DNA from: an uncultured Bacteroidales bacterium
Lineage (GTDB): Bacteria > Bacteroidota > Bacteroidia > Bacteroidales > WCHB1-69
Direction: 5' to 3'
Assembly (NCBI GenBank): GCA_900315245.1
Contig: OMYJ01000010.1
Coordinates: 34,110 to 98,109 of the forward strand
DNA: 64,000 nt
The translations under genes were made by a program, and so were the position numbers. Below the pieces are notes generated by a model, which was not told the DNA's origin, ran no database searches, and saw only the letters and a program-made list of their open reading frames with translations. Shown in pieces: positions 17,822-27,800 of this stretch (its first letter is position 1; every line of letters starts with the position of its first letter).

Positions 17822-17862
17822 CGCAAATCATAAACCGTAAACCGTAAATCGCAAATCGCAAA
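17822..17862 (+). repeat. Heptamer tandem repeat CGCAAAT/CGTAAAC
   Basis: Six heptamers (CGCAAAT, CATAAAC, CGTAAAC, CGTAAAT, CGCAAAT, CGCAAAA) ending exactly at the recF ATG. The same unit, inverted, occurs at 45937-45971. Confidence 0.9.
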
Positions 17863-18954
17863 ATGTACTTAAAGACACTTCAACTCACGAACTTCAAGAA
17901 TTACACCGAAGCCTCTTTCTCGTTCAATGAAAACGTGAACGGCATCGTGGGGGCGAACGGCAGTGGCAAAACCAACCTGCTGGATGCCATCCATTACCTG
18001 TCGTTCGGGAAGAGCTGCTTTTCGGCGAAGGACGTGAGTTCGGTACGGTTGGGGACGGAGTTTTTCGCATTGCACGGCGATTTTGCGGATGAGGAGTCCG
18101 GGAATACCACCCATGTGAGCTGTGTCTATAAAAACGGAACGAAATCGCTGAAAGCCAATAAGAAGGAATATGCCCGGCTGAGCGACCACGTGGGCCTTTT
18201 CCCCGTGGTGATGGTCTCGCCCTACGACAGTGACATCATCAACGATGGCAATGAGGTGCGGCGCAAATTCTTTGACAAAATCATCTCCCAGTTCGATAAA
18301 ATCTATCTCCAACACCTTATCCACTACAAGAAATTGTTGTTGCAGCGTAATGCTGTGCTTCGCCAGCAGCAAGAGACAGGTCATGCGGATTTCTCGTTGC
18401 TTCAGGTGATTGATTTGCAGCTTGTTGAAGATGGCGATTTGCTTTATCAGCGTCGGCGGCAATTTATTGAGGATATTCGCCCGATGTTTTTGGAACATTA
18501 TCGCCAGCTTTCAAACGGATCGGAAGAGGTGGACATCCAGTATCGGTCCGAGCTTGCGGAGACCCGTTATGATGAAGGTCTGGCGAAGAGTTTTACGACT
18601 GACTCCAAGTGCGGTTTCACGACGTTTGGGGTACACAAGGATGACTATGATTTCACCATTGACGGTCAACCCGTGAAGCATTTCGGGTCGCAGGGGCAGC
18701 AGAAGTCATTCTCGTTGGCGTTGCGGTTGTCGCAGTTTGACTACGCTTTTGCCTACAACAAGCGCAAGCCGATTCTGTTGTTGGACGATATTTTCGACAA
18801 ACTCGACCGTACCCGTATCACTGAACTGTTGAACATGGTGGGGCGGGAACATTTCGGGCAGGTGTTCATCTCCGACACCGACGAGACGCGTGTGAGGGCG
18901 ATATTGGGCGAGCATGGCATCGCGCACGAGATTTTTGAAATAAGACGGGGTTGA
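17863..18954 (+). CDS. recF: DNA replication and repair protein RecF
   Basis: 363-residue SMC-like ABC ATPase that loads RecA at single-strand gaps with RecO and RecR. Walker A is GANGSGKT (residues 30-37). The signature region is HFGSQGQQKSFSLALRLSQF, and Walker B is PILLLDDIFDKLD. Family-typical opening YLKTLQLTNFKNY. Length is normal. The ATG at 17863 follows a heptamer array directly, so no ordinary ribosome-binding site is visible; Bacteroidota often lack strong ones. No -7 element was found in the short gap, so transcription may read through from upstream. dnaA, dnaN and gyrB are not nearby. Confidence 0.95.
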   Translation: MYLKTLQLTNFKNYTEASFSFNENVNGIVGANGSGKTNLLDAIHYLSFGKSCFSAKDVSSVRLGTEFFALHGDFADEESGNTTHVSCVYKNGTKSLKANKKEYARLSDHVGLFPVVMVSPYDSDIINDGNEVRRKFFDKIISQFDKIYLQHLIHYKKLLLQRNAVLRQQQETGHADFSLLQVIDLQLVEDGDLLYQRRRQFIEDIRPMFLEHYRQLSNGSEEVDIQYRSELAETRYDEGLAKSFTTDSKCGFTTFGVHKDDYDFTIDGQPVKHFGSQGQQKSFSLALRLSQFDYAFAYNKRKPILLLDDIFDKLDRTRITELLNMVGREHFGQVFISDTDETRVRAILGEHGIAHEIFEIRRG

Positions 18955-19101
18955 TTTCCGCGTATCACACGAATCCGCGCGTATTATTTTAGGTTGATAT
19001 AGACGAAAAGTTAAGAGTTGATTTTTGACAAAACTTGTAAGTTTTTGATTTTCAACAATAAAAAATCTAAATAGAGAGAAAAGAAAAATCAGAAAAAAGT
19101 G

Positions 19102-19109
19102 TATCTTTG
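19102..19109 (+). promoter_or_regulatory. -7 element of tRNA operon
   Basis: TATCTTTG, 13 bases before the mature 5' end of tRNA-Pro, consistent with a very short 5' leader. Confidence 0.8.
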
Positions 19110-19121
19110 CAGCCGGAAAAA

Positions 19122-19196
19122 CGGGATATAGCGTAGTCCGGTTATCGCGCCTGCTTTGGGAGCAGGAGGTCGCAAGTTCGAATCTTGCTATCCCGA
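19122..19196 (+). tRNA. tRNA-Pro (anticodon TGG)
   Basis: 75-base cloverleaf. Acceptor stem CGGGATA/TATCCCG with discriminator A; anticodon stem CCTGC/GCAGG enclosing loop TTTGGGA, anticodon TGG (19157-19159); T-loop GTTCGAATC. The 3' CCA is not encoded. First gene of a two-tRNA unit. Confidence 0.95.
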
Positions 19197-19212
19197 CTTG
19201 GCGCATGCCAAC

Positions 19213-19286
19213 GGTTCCGTAGCTCAACTGGATAGAGCAGCTGCCTTCTAAGCAGCAGGTTCTGCGTTCGAGTCGCAGCGGAATCA
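19213..19286 (+). tRNA. tRNA-Arg (anticodon TCT)
   Basis: 74-base cloverleaf. Acceptor stem GGTTCCG/CGGAATC with discriminator A; D-arm GCTCAACTGGATAGAGC; anticodon stem GCTGC/GCAGC with loop CTTCTAA, anticodon TCT, reading AGA/AGG; T-loop GTTCGAGTC. The CCA is not encoded. It lies 16 bases after tRNA-Pro. Confidence 0.95.
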
Positions 19287-19289
19287 CAG

Positions 19290-19320
19290 AAAAGACGGTG
19301 CAGTGCATCGTCTTTTTTTT
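19290..19320 (+). terminator. Intrinsic terminator of tRNA unit
   Basis: Stem AAAAGACGGTGC paired with GCATCGTCTTTT (one G-T wobble), 3-base loop, then a long T-run. Confidence 0.9.
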
Positions 19321-19345
19321 GTTTGCTATGGATTCAAAATAATTG

Positions 19346-19353
19346 TATTTTTG
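19346..19353 (+). promoter_or_regulatory. -7 element of GtrA operon
   Basis: TATTTTTG, 52 bases before the gtrA-like ATG. The following two genes have no recognisable promoter of their own. Confidence 0.65.
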
Positions 19354-19404
19354 CATTTTCTTTATCGGACGAAAATATTGGCAAGTCGTACCAAATGAGA
19401 TAAT

Positions 19405-19833
19405 ATGAAGAAACTGTTCAATACCCTTTTTAAAGATGAAACAGAAAACACTTTGATTCAACTGTTTCGCTATGGGTTTGTGGGTGGTGCGGCCTTTTTG
19501 GTGGACTACGGTGTGCTGGTCCTCCTTACAGAGGTTTTTGGAATGCACTATCTGCTGTCCGCTACCATCTCTTTCATCTTGGGCTTGGTCACCAACTATC
19601 TGCTCAGTGTAGTTTGGGTGTTCAACAAACGCACCCTCGGCAATCGTTGGGCGGAATTTTTGGTTTTCGCCATCATCGGGGTCATCGGTCTGGGACTCAA
19701 CGCCCTCATTATGTATGTCTGCACCGACAAGATGGGCATCCATTACATGATTTCCAAAATCATCTCTACGGTTATCGTCTTTTTCTGGAACTTCTTCGCC
19801 AGGAAAATCATCCTTTTCAAAGCAAAATCGTAA
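19405..19833 (+). CDS. GtrA-family membrane protein
   Basis: 142 residues with four membrane segments. It matches the GtrA-like family: opening [20 protein letters not shown], mid-protein [17 protein letters not shown] and end [13 protein letters not shown]. Members are thought to flip or help move polyprenyl-linked sugars across the inner membrane. It is the first gene of a three-gene operon with a UGM-like flavoprotein (11 bases downstream) and a GT-C transferase, which supports a role in building an envelope glycan. Confidence 0.92.
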   Translation: MKKLFNTLFKDETENTLIQLFRYGFVGGAAFLVDYGVLVLLTEVFGMHYLLSATISFILGLVTNYLLSVVWVFNKRTLGNRWAEFLVFAIIGVIGLGLNALIMYVCTDKMGIHYMISKIISTVIVFFWNFFARKIILFKAKS

Positions 19834-19844
19834 AAATCACATAA

Positions 19845-21407
19845 ATGAAAAAAGCAATTATCATAGGTGCCGGTCCCGCGGGACTCACCGCCGCATACGA
19901 ATTCTTGAAAAAATCGGACATCCACCCCGTGGTCTATGAATCGGAGGAGGGTGTCGGTGGTATTTCCAAGACGGTGAATTATAAAGGGAACCGCATGGAT
20001 ATTGGCGGTCACCGTTTCTTTTCGAAAAGCACCGCTGTTATGGATTGGTGGAACGAGGTGATGCCGTTGCAGGGCTCTCCATCTTTCGATGATGTCATGT
20101 TACACAAGGAAAAGACTTTTGCCGAAAACGGTCCTGATCCGGAGAAAGAGGATCGCGTGATGCTCGTGCGTGAACGGGTCTCCCGCATCTTTTTCCTGCG
20201 CAAGTTCTTCGACTATCCCATTTCCCTGAAATTCCAGACGTTTGCCAATATGGGACTATGGCGCACCATAAAAGCGGGCTGTGGTTATGTGAAAGCCTCT
20301 CTCTTCAAGAAGGAGGAAGATTCATTGGAGAATTTCTACATTAACCGTTTCGGAAAACCGCTTTATAGCATGTTTTTCGAGGATTACACCGAGAAGGTGT
20401 GGGGTGTGCATCCGTCGAAACTCGGTGCGGACTGGGGCTCCCAACGTGTGAAGGGCTTGTCTGTGGCGGCAGTCCTCAAAGATATGATAACCAAGAAGTT
20501 CAAATCTTCCAAAGATATTTCCCAAAAGGAAGTTGAAACCTCTCTGATTGAACAATTTATCTATCCGAAATTCGGCCCCGGCCAACTGTGGGAGACTGTG
20601 GCTCAAGATGTGCAAGCCAAATCCGGCGAGGTGGTCCGCAACAGCGAAGTGAACGCCATCTATGTTGAGAACGGACGCGTGGTTTCGGTGGATGTCTGCA
20701 AGGATGGCACTACCGAAAACGTTCCTTGCGATTACCTGCTCTCCTCCATGCCCATAAAGGACTTGGTGGCGGCGCTGCGGGGAATTGAAGTACCCGAAGA
20801 TGTGGCCAACATCGCCGCTGAGCTGCCGTATCGCGACTTTATCACAGTCGGGTTGCTGGTCAAGAAAATGAAAATCGAAAACCAGACGAAAATCGCCACT
20901 TACAACAAGCGCGTGCCCGACACGTGGGTCTATATCCAGGAACGCGACGTGAAAGTCGGCAGATTGCAGGTGTTTAACAACTGGTCACCGTATATGGTCG
21001 CCGACTACAAGAACTCCATGTTTATCGGATTGGAGTATTTCTGCTCGGAAGGCGATGAACTGTGGAATATGGACAAGGAGGACTTCATCAAGATGGCCAT
21101 TGACGAGATGGTGAAAATAGACATCATCAATCGCGAGGACGTGATCGATGCCACTCAGGTGAAGGTCAAGAAAGCCTATCCGTCGTATTTCGGCACCTAC
21201 TACCAGTTAGACAAGGTGAAAGCGTTCCTCGACGGCATTGAAAACCTTTACTGTATCGGACGCAACGGGCAGCACCGTTACAACAACATGGACCACTCCA
21301 TGTTGACTGCTATGGAAGCTGTGAACAATATCGTGAACAACATCCCGTCCAAGGAGAATGTCTGGGCGGTTAATACAGAGGAGGAATATCATGAAGTCAA
21401 AAAGTAA
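19845..21407 (+). CDS. FAD-dependent oxidoreductase, UDP-galactopyranose-mutase/amine-oxidase-like
   Basis: 520 residues. The N-terminal dinucleotide-binding motif is [16 protein letters not shown], followed by the flavin-contacting [16 protein letters not shown] and [11 protein letters not shown], the pattern shared by UDP-galactopyranose mutases and protoporphyrinogen-oxidase-like enzymes. The C-terminal [15 protein letters not shown] is the conserved FAD-closing segment. It probably isomerises or oxidises a nucleotide sugar or lipid-linked sugar; the reaction is not certain. It lies between GtrA and a GT-C transferase, and its end overlaps the start of the latter by 17 bases, so the two are probably translationally coupled. 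Confidence 0.85.
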   Translation: MKKAIIIGAGPAGLTAAYEFLKKSDIHPVVYESEEGVGGISKTVNYKGNRMDIGGHRFFSKSTAVMDWWNEVMPLQGSPSFDDVMLHKEKTFAENGPDPEKEDRVMLVRERVSRIFFLRKFFDYPISLKFQTFANMGLWRTIKAGCGYVKASLFKKEEDSLENFYINRFGKPLYSMFFEDYTEKVWGVHPSKLGADWGSQRVKGLSVAAVLKDMITKKFKSSKDISQKEVETSLIEQFIYPKFGPGQLWETVAQDVQAKSGEVVRNSEVNAIYVENGRVVSVDVCKDGTTENVPCDYLLSSMPIKDLVAALRGIEVPEDVANIAAELPYRDFITVGLLVKKMKIENQTKIATYNKRVPDTWVYIQERDVKVGRLQVFNNWSPYMVADYKNSMFIGLEYFCSEGDELWNMDKEDFIKMAIDEMVKIDIINREDVIDATQVKVKKAYPSYFGTYYQLDKVKAFLDGIENLYCIGRNGQHRYNNMDHSMLTAMEAVNNIVNNIPSKENVWAVNTEEEYHEVKK

Positions 21408-23334
21408 AGTGGCCCCCCAGAACAGCAAACAAACTGTCCAGAAAAAGGACTTCTGGCAGATGGTTGACCAATTCCTCCATAACAAATGGGTGATAGGCGT
21501 GATGTTGGTTATCATATCGTTCGTGTATAATCACAACTATTCCAACATTTATGACCGTAAGATTGACTTAAATGGAGACAATATCTATTACTATTCCTTA
21601 GGACAGGCACTAAGCCATGGTGAAGGATATACCAATATTATTTCGCTGGAGAAAACCCCGCATTCGCATTACCCACCAGGTTACTCGTGGTTTATTTCCA
21701 AAATCCTGAAGGTTTCACCAGACAACATCCAGTCGGTAAAAAAGGCCAACGGATTTCTGATGTACTTGAGTGTGATGATGCTGTTTTTCGTGGTGTTATT
21801 GACTACACGAAACTCTATTTTGGCCTTTTGCTCGTCCATCCTGATGTCGCTCCATAAAGAGCTTCTGCGTTATGCTACTATCATGATGAGTGAAACGTTG
21901 TTCATTTTCCTCTCCTTGTTAGCCATTCTTCTCGCCCTGCTGATTGTAAAGGAGATTATAGGAGTGAAGCGGCGCTGGGTGAGTTGGATTGCCATCGCAT
22001 TTTACGGATTGGTTGTAGCCTATCTGTACTTTGTCCGCACGATGGGTCTCTCACTGATACTGGCATTGATTGCATGGACTGGCCTTTTGGCTTTGCGCGA
22101 ACTGATTCGTTGGAGAAAAGCGGCAAAGAACCAGGAAGAAGCCGAAATTTTGGCTTGTAAACATCGACTTCTTAACACGGCTCTGCTTTGTCTGATGACA
22201 GTGTTGGCTGTCGGCACCGCCAAACTGTCGTGGGATGCCCGCAACCGCAATTTGAACTTGAAGACGGACGATTATGCGTCAAACTTCATGAAAAAAACAA
22301 ATAACGAACAGATGGAAGGTTTTGAGGACTGGAAGATCAGAATTACCAGTAACACCTCAAACTTCATCACCAGATGGATTCCGGAAGCCACATATATGAA
22401 GGAACCCGTGTATGGCGATAAACAAATCACGGGAAAAGAGTGGTGCCTTGGTTTGCTGCTTATGGCACTGATGATTGCAGGATGCCTCTATCTGAACGTC
22501 GGGCGGCTTCTGATGCTTTTCTATGTAGGCTTGACTGTCGGCGTATTGCTTTTTTATCCCGAACAATATGGGGGAACACGCTATATCACCCCCGTGATGC
22601 CTTTCTTTATCTTCTTGACATTAAACGGTTTGGCGGCGATTGTGGCTGGGGTGTACAAGATCCTGAAATTAGAACACTCGCCCCTGCTACTCCAAAGTTT
22701 AGTTGTGCTGATAGCCACGTTTGGATGGCTGTCGCCCGCATACGCAGAAGCACAGACCCAATACAAGAAGACCGCCAGGATGAAATCCTGGATGTCCATA
22801 CCGGATATGAATGCATCGAATTTCCTGCAGGCAGTCACTTTCTGCGGCGACAGTCTCCCGAAAGACGCGAGAGTCATCAGTCGCAAGCCGGAACTGTTCT
22901 ACATGTTTTCGCATTATCATCCATCAAATGGATTTCCTTTTTATGCTGATCCTGATACCATATACAATATGTTGTGTCGCGACAGCATCGACTATCTCAT
23001 CATCGATACATGGTTCCGCCATGCATATCTTACGCTGTATCCTTGTGTGCAGAAATATCCCGAGAAGTTCAGGCAAGTGAAACAATTCGGGATAAATGAT
23101 CCGAACAGAAGGCTCGCGCCCACATACATCTTCCAATTTAACGATGAGTGGGGCTATCACGGTGACATGAAAAACGGCGTGCGTGAAGGGAAAGGCTCGC
23201 TGACCATGCCGGACGGGAAAATCTACAAAGGCGACTTTTCCAACAACATGCCTAATGGTTTTGGAACGCTATACGATCCGTCGGGTAAGGTGTTGCTTTC
23301 TGGAACTTGGAAGGACGGTTATTTTGTCAAATAA
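21391..23334 (+). CDS. GT-C glycosyltransferase (PMT/ArnT-like) with C-terminal MORN repeats
   Basis: 647 residues. About ten to eleven membrane segments (residues 25-480) form a GT-C fold: the first periplasmic loop has [20 protein letters not shown] and HYPPGYSWF, typical of PMT/ArnT-like enzymes that use polyprenyl-phosphate sugars. After a periplasmic part, the last 65 residues contain MORN repeats ([34 protein letters not shown], and a partial [11 protein letters not shown]). The start MKSKSKV is chosen because it is in the overlap with the previous gene and precedes the first membrane segment. Last gene of the operon, followed by a strong terminator. The MORN tail is unusual for the fold. 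Confidence 0.85.
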   Translation: MKSKSKVAPQNSKQTVQKKDFWQMVDQFLHNKWVIGVMLVIISFVYNHNYSNIYDRKIDLNGDNIYYYSLGQALSHGEGYTNIISLEKTPHSHYPPGYSWFISKILKVSPDNIQSVKKANGFLMYLSVMMLFFVVLLTTRNSILAFCSSILMSLHKELLRYATIMMSETLFIFLSLLAILLALLIVKEIIGVKRRWVSWIAIAFYGLVVAYLYFVRTMGLSLILALIAWTGLLALRELIRWRKAAKNQEEAEILACKHRLLNTALLCLMTVLAVGTAKLSWDARNRNLNLKTDDYASNFMKKTNNEQMEGFEDWKIRITSNTSNFITRWIPEATYMKEPVYGDKQITGKEWCLGLLLMALMIAGCLYLNVGRLLMLFYVGLTVGVLLFYPEQYGGTRYITPVMPFFIFLTLNGLAAIVAGVYKILKLEHSPLLLQSLVVLIATFGWLSPAYAEAQTQYKKTARMKSWMSIPDMNASNFLQAVTFCGDSLPKDARVISRKPELFYMFSHYHPSNGFPFYADPDTIYNMLCRDSIDYLIIDTWFRHAYLTLYPCVQKYPEKFRQVKQFGINDPNRRLAPTYIFQFNDEWGYHGDMKNGVREGKGSLTMPDGKIYKGDFSNNMPNGFGTLYDPSGKVLLSGTWKDGYFVK

Positions 23335-23366
23335 GAAAATCCCCTCTCATGCGAGAGGGGATTTTT
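23330..23366 (+). terminator. Intrinsic terminator, copy 1 of an identical pair
   Basis: Stem CCCCTCTC/GAGAGGGG extended by AAAAT/ATTTT, 4-base loop ATGC, then T-run. The 37 bases are identical to those at 32794-32830. It ends 2 bases before the next -7 element. Confidence 0.95.
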
Positions 23367-23368
23367 AT

Positions 23369-23376
23369 TATCTTTG
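23369..23376 (+). promoter_or_regulatory. -7 element of T9SS cargo operon
   Basis: TATCTTTG, 27 bases before the ATG at 23404. The terminator stem overlaps the expected -33 position, so termination and initiation are packed into about 45 bases. Confidence 0.75.
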
Positions 23377-23403
23377 CCGCATGGATTCCAAAACAACTGC
23401 GGT

Positions 23404-24849
23404 ATGAAAAAAATGTTCCTGTTGTATGCAGTGCTGGTGCTGTCTGGCGGAATGGCCAACCTTTGTTTCGCGGCAAATGTCCAACACACTCCCATTTTCC
23501 CTGATGGCGACACCACCCAGCACATCCCGGTCTTTGTCTTTGATTCCGTGAGGCACATTCGATGCCCTGACAGTGAATATAATATCTATCCTGCTGACGG
23601 GGCGTTTGCGGTTCACCTGACCGACTCGGTGCAGTATTACCAGCGAATTGAGGTGCACTCTTCATTTTATCTATTTGATGATCAGATCTTTCACAATAGT
23701 TTCTATCTCCAAAATTTGAACGAAGGCACCTATTATGTCACGGCTTACGGAACCAACGGCACCACGTTTATGGATTCCGTGACGATTGAAAAGCCCGCAC
23801 CATGGGCTTCCGATTTGGATAACCAACGGATAGACACCGTTTGCCCCGGTGAGACTGGTTGTGTGTTGGTCAGCTTCTTAGGAGGAACCCCGCCTTATCA
23901 ATACACATGGTTTTATTATACAGAGGATGAAAGTCAAGTTTTTATGGAAGACACGGGTAATTACGTTTGCGGATTGGAAGGAGGAGGGCGTATCTATTAT
24001 TTTTACATGTATGATTCAAGAGGTTGTAGAGTATTCGGGGATGGAATAAATATTGGCTTTTACTTATGGGAATATGCGACCGATGTGGAAATCGTCGGGA
24101 ATTCGGTGTTGCAAGCATGTGCGGGCGAGGAAATGCATCTTTCGGCTATATCTTCCACCCCTGGGGTTTACACTTGGTGCGTCGGGGATGTTTGCGACAA
24201 CAGCAATGCCTATGTCTATCAGGATCTTGACGGCACCTACGTGTCCGGCTTCTTTTCCCCGCCCGTCACAGAGTCGGGATGGATGACGGTGTCCTTCGAC
24301 AACTGGACTCCCTGCCCGAAACCGCGAGACTCGGTCTATGTGGAGGTGATTCCGCCCGTAGAAATCGAGATGGACACGGTGCTGAAGAGCGACACCAACT
24401 ACACCATCTATTTTCGCCCGTCGGGAGGTGATGTGTATATTGACCAGCAGTTTATGGCGAATGTGTCGTCTGGGTGGATGATTCTGCACACGGAAAATCT
24501 GACCTCCGGTGAGCATCTGATAACCTATATGGTGGAAACCGATTTGCATTGCGACGGCGATGAACGAAACTTGTTGTTTCGGGTGGAATCCGCCGCAGGC
24601 TTGCCGGAATGGGGTCTTGACGTGCGATTTTATCCCAATCCTGTCACTGACAACCTGCACGTCACCTGTTCGTCCGGCGAGGAGCTGACGTTCACCATCA
24701 CGGATATGGCGGGAAGGCCGGTTCGGAATTTCACGCTCTCAGACAACAGCACTGATGTGGATGTGTCAGATCTGGCTTCGGGTGCGTATATGTTGCGCAC
24801 ATCCACTCGCACGGGGATGGCCAAAACATTGAAACTCATTAAGAAATAG
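23404..24849 (+). CDS. Secreted protein with T9SS type A sorting domain
   Basis: 481 residues. Signal peptide (MKKMFLLYAVLVLSGGMANLCFAAN). The middle part is a chain of Ig/SprB-like beta-sandwich domains; the phrase FLGGTPPYQYTWFYY is the SprB-repeat type. The C-terminal 75 residues are a type A sorting domain: YPNPVTDNLHV, then FTITDMAGRPV, then DVSDLASGAYMLR and KTLKLIKK. It is therefore exported by the type IX system and attached to the surface. It is 5 bases upstream of the 2644-residue protein in the same operon, so they probably act together. The start is the ATG that opens the signal peptide, after the -7 element. Its ligand is unknown. Confidence 0.88.
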   Translation: MKKMFLLYAVLVLSGGMANLCFAANVQHTPIFPDGDTTQHIPVFVFDSVRHIRCPDSEYNIYPADGAFAVHLTDSVQYYQRIEVHSSFYLFDDQIFHNSFYLQNLNEGTYYVTAYGTNGTTFMDSVTIEKPAPWASDLDNQRIDTVCPGETGCVLVSFLGGTPPYQYTWFYYTEDESQVFMEDTGNYVCGLEGGGRIYYFYMYDSRGCRVFGDGINIGFYLWEYATDVEIVGNSVLQACAGEEMHLSAISSTPGVYTWCVGDVCDNSNAYVYQDLDGTYVSGFFSPPVTESGWMTVSFDNWTPCPKPRDSVYVEVIPPVEIEMDTVLKSDTNYTIYFRPSGGDVYIDQQFMANVSSGWMILHTENLTSGEHLITYMVETDLHCDGDERNLLFRVESAAGLPEWGLDVRFYPNPVTDNLHVTCSSGEELTFTITDMAGRPVRNFTLSDNSTDVDVSDLASGAYMLRTSTRTGMAKTLKLIKK

Positions 24850-24854
24850 ATATC

Positions 24855-27800
24855 ATGAAAAAATATATATGCTTTTTGGCACTGTTGGCGTCCATGGCAC
24901 TGCCGACGTTTTCGCAAAACAATTGCGCGTATGTGATCACCATGTACGACTCGTATGGCGACGGCTGGGGTGGCTCACGAGGGTCGTTTGTTTATGTGAT
25001 GCAAGGGAACACACCGGTGGACACATTTCGGGTGCACCGTACGGGCAGCCACAATGATTTCATAGAGATAGACACTCTTTGGATGCAGTCCGGGATGGAA
25101 TACCGCTTCTTCTGGAAGTCGGGCGAGGATGCCCGACATGACTATGAATGCTCTTTTTTGATTCATGACTTGCAGGGGAATCGGGTCTGCCAATGCCCCG
25201 ATGCCACCCTTCTTCCCGTTGGCAATGCCTTCCAAACTTTGCAATGTGGGGACGTGTGTTTTGCAACTTACTATATGGGGTATTCATTTGAAGGAACTAC
25301 ATTCGGAGATGAGAATCCTCAAATGTTTTACTACAACGTGGATTGCCCATACATCATTGACACGTTGCAGATTTGTGACAACCAGACCTTGATGTTGTAT
25401 GACGATGGCGGACCATTGAACTCCATTACCTATAGCTACGACCACCATAACATGGGAAAATACTTCAATTCCGCAGTAGTGCTATATTCTGATAGTCCCA
25501 ATAAGATGTTGAAATTGAGCGGTTTGTACAATTTTTATGACTTACCTTGGATGTTGACGGATGTCAGGTTGCGTGTTTTTGACGGTACCGATACAACGGG
25601 ACAGTTGTTATTCAGCAGCACGCTTGACAGTGCTGAGGTCCCTGAAATCGTATCGTTGACAGGTGCGCTGACCGTTCTGTACCAATACCAGTTTATGGAT
25701 GGTATTCAATGGTTCGAACCAAGCAGCCCTTATTATGCGCAGGGCTTTGAGTTGGAGGTTTCGCTGACATCTCCGATTTTGTGTTATTCCCCTGTAAATC
25801 TCACCTTGGAGAATGAGACAGCTGACACATTGACGTTCGCTTGGACTATAGTCGGCACGGCCACGGAATGGGAAATGGAGTTCGGACCGGCGGGATTTGC
25901 ACACGGCTCTGGCACTGTCGTCACAGTGAATTCGAATCCTTGCAAAATAACCTCGTTCCCGCATGGCGAAATAGTGGATTTTTACATACGTACAAAATGC
26001 GGGGACAGCCAATATAGCAGTTGGTCAAACAAAGTACAGCGCTTTACTCCGGGTTATTATGTGATTCCGGAGAATGGGACCGACACCATCTCGCTTTGTG
26101 GAGGTCATCTCTATTTGGAAGAGTATCTGTACACTGTTAACACTACTGTGGTCATCGTACCGGACAATCCCCAACAGTTGGTCCAATTGTCAGGTTCCTA
26201 CTCATGGTCTTTCTTTGATCCTTCCTTTGTTTTGAATATCTATGATGGTGCTTCGATAGAAGGGACATCCTTATTATATACTTCGGAGGGGACTTCTGAC
26301 GGGAACATCGGTGTGGTCACATCTACTTCAGGACCGCTCACATTGCAATTGTCAGGTTACGCCTATCAGGTGGAAGATTTTAATTTCTTCGTGCAATGTA
26401 TAAATTATCATATGCCCATTCGTTTCCGAGTCGATTCTGTGGGACCATTTGCTGCGAGACTGGTATGGACGGAGGTTGGAACTGCTACGGAATGGGATGT
26501 GGAATACGGTGCAGAGGGCTTCACGTTCGGAACAGGTACACTGTTACATGTCACCGACACTTTCTGTACTGTCACAGGCATCGCAATTGGGTCTGTAAAT
26601 GATTTCTATGTGCGTTCCAATAGCGGACAGGGTCAAACCGGTGACTGGGCAGGCCCTGTTACCTATTTCTCCACTTCCGCCACGCCTGCCACCTTCACCG
26701 TACCGTTGAACCAGGCTTATGCAGCGCGAATGTGCGAAGGCACAGCCCATTATGAAAACACAACGGGAAATGCGGCCTCTACTCTGCTCACACTCTTTCC
26801 CAAGACAGCAAATGCCTATATCTCCGTGCAGTCCCCGCCGAACTATCCGATAAGGGTGTTTGAAGGCATTGACACACTCGGTACGATTCTCGCCGCATCG
26901 AATGGATATCTCTCCGAAAGCGGACCCCTGACCATCGTGACCGACTGCAATTCAGGGGACAGCTTTGATATTTCCATCAGTTGCGATGCTTGTCCCACCC
27001 CTGACAGTCTTCGGATTGTGCGTGTGTCGGGTGACAGCGCCACGCTTGTTTGGCATGACCATAATGCGTCAAACTCTTGGGTGGTAAGCTGCTGCCTGAA
27101 TGGACATCATCCTGGGAATGTCTATACCGTGACCGAACCTCGTGTCACGGTTTCCGGCTTGCAGGAAGGCAGCACCTACACAATGGAGGTCTATGCGCTT
27201 TGCGGTAATGGACTGCAATCAGGATGGCCGACCCTCACCTATATCCATTCTCCGGATGAGTATGATTTGAGTCAGGATGCCGATGAGGTGGGAATATGTG
27301 GCGGGCAAGTGACCCATCACAGCGGTTGGACCGCAGCCAACAATCGAAAAACGGTTATACTGATGCCCATGCATGAAGGAGAGTACTTACAGCTGCAAGG
27401 CACGCTCCGACAGGAATATGACCAAGGAATAGGTTTTCGCTTGCTTACCGTTTACGATGGAATGGGTACCGAAGGGACCATCCTTTATCAAAGTCAGTCA
27501 AATGGGTTTGGCGGAACCGTTGATGTTAACGATACAATTTTCATACAATCCACCACAGGCCCCTTGACATTGGTTACGAATGAATATGGATATTCTCAGC
27601 TGCAAATTTTCCCTGACAACCACTTTTTCCTGACAGCTTCTTGTACGGATTGCGCCATCCCAGCAGGTCTTCGGATAGATAGTCTGTCTCCCTATTCCAT
27701 CACCCTCGCATGGGAGGAGACGGGCGCCGTCACCTCGTGGGATATTGAGTATGGACTTTCCGGTTTTACACCTGGTACGGGTGCGGGTACGCTTCTCCAT

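Noticed and set aside
18706..19743. 345-codon minus-strand frame covering the tRNA genes
   Set aside because: It overlaps recF, both tRNAs and the gtrA-like gene in antisense and shows no protein features.
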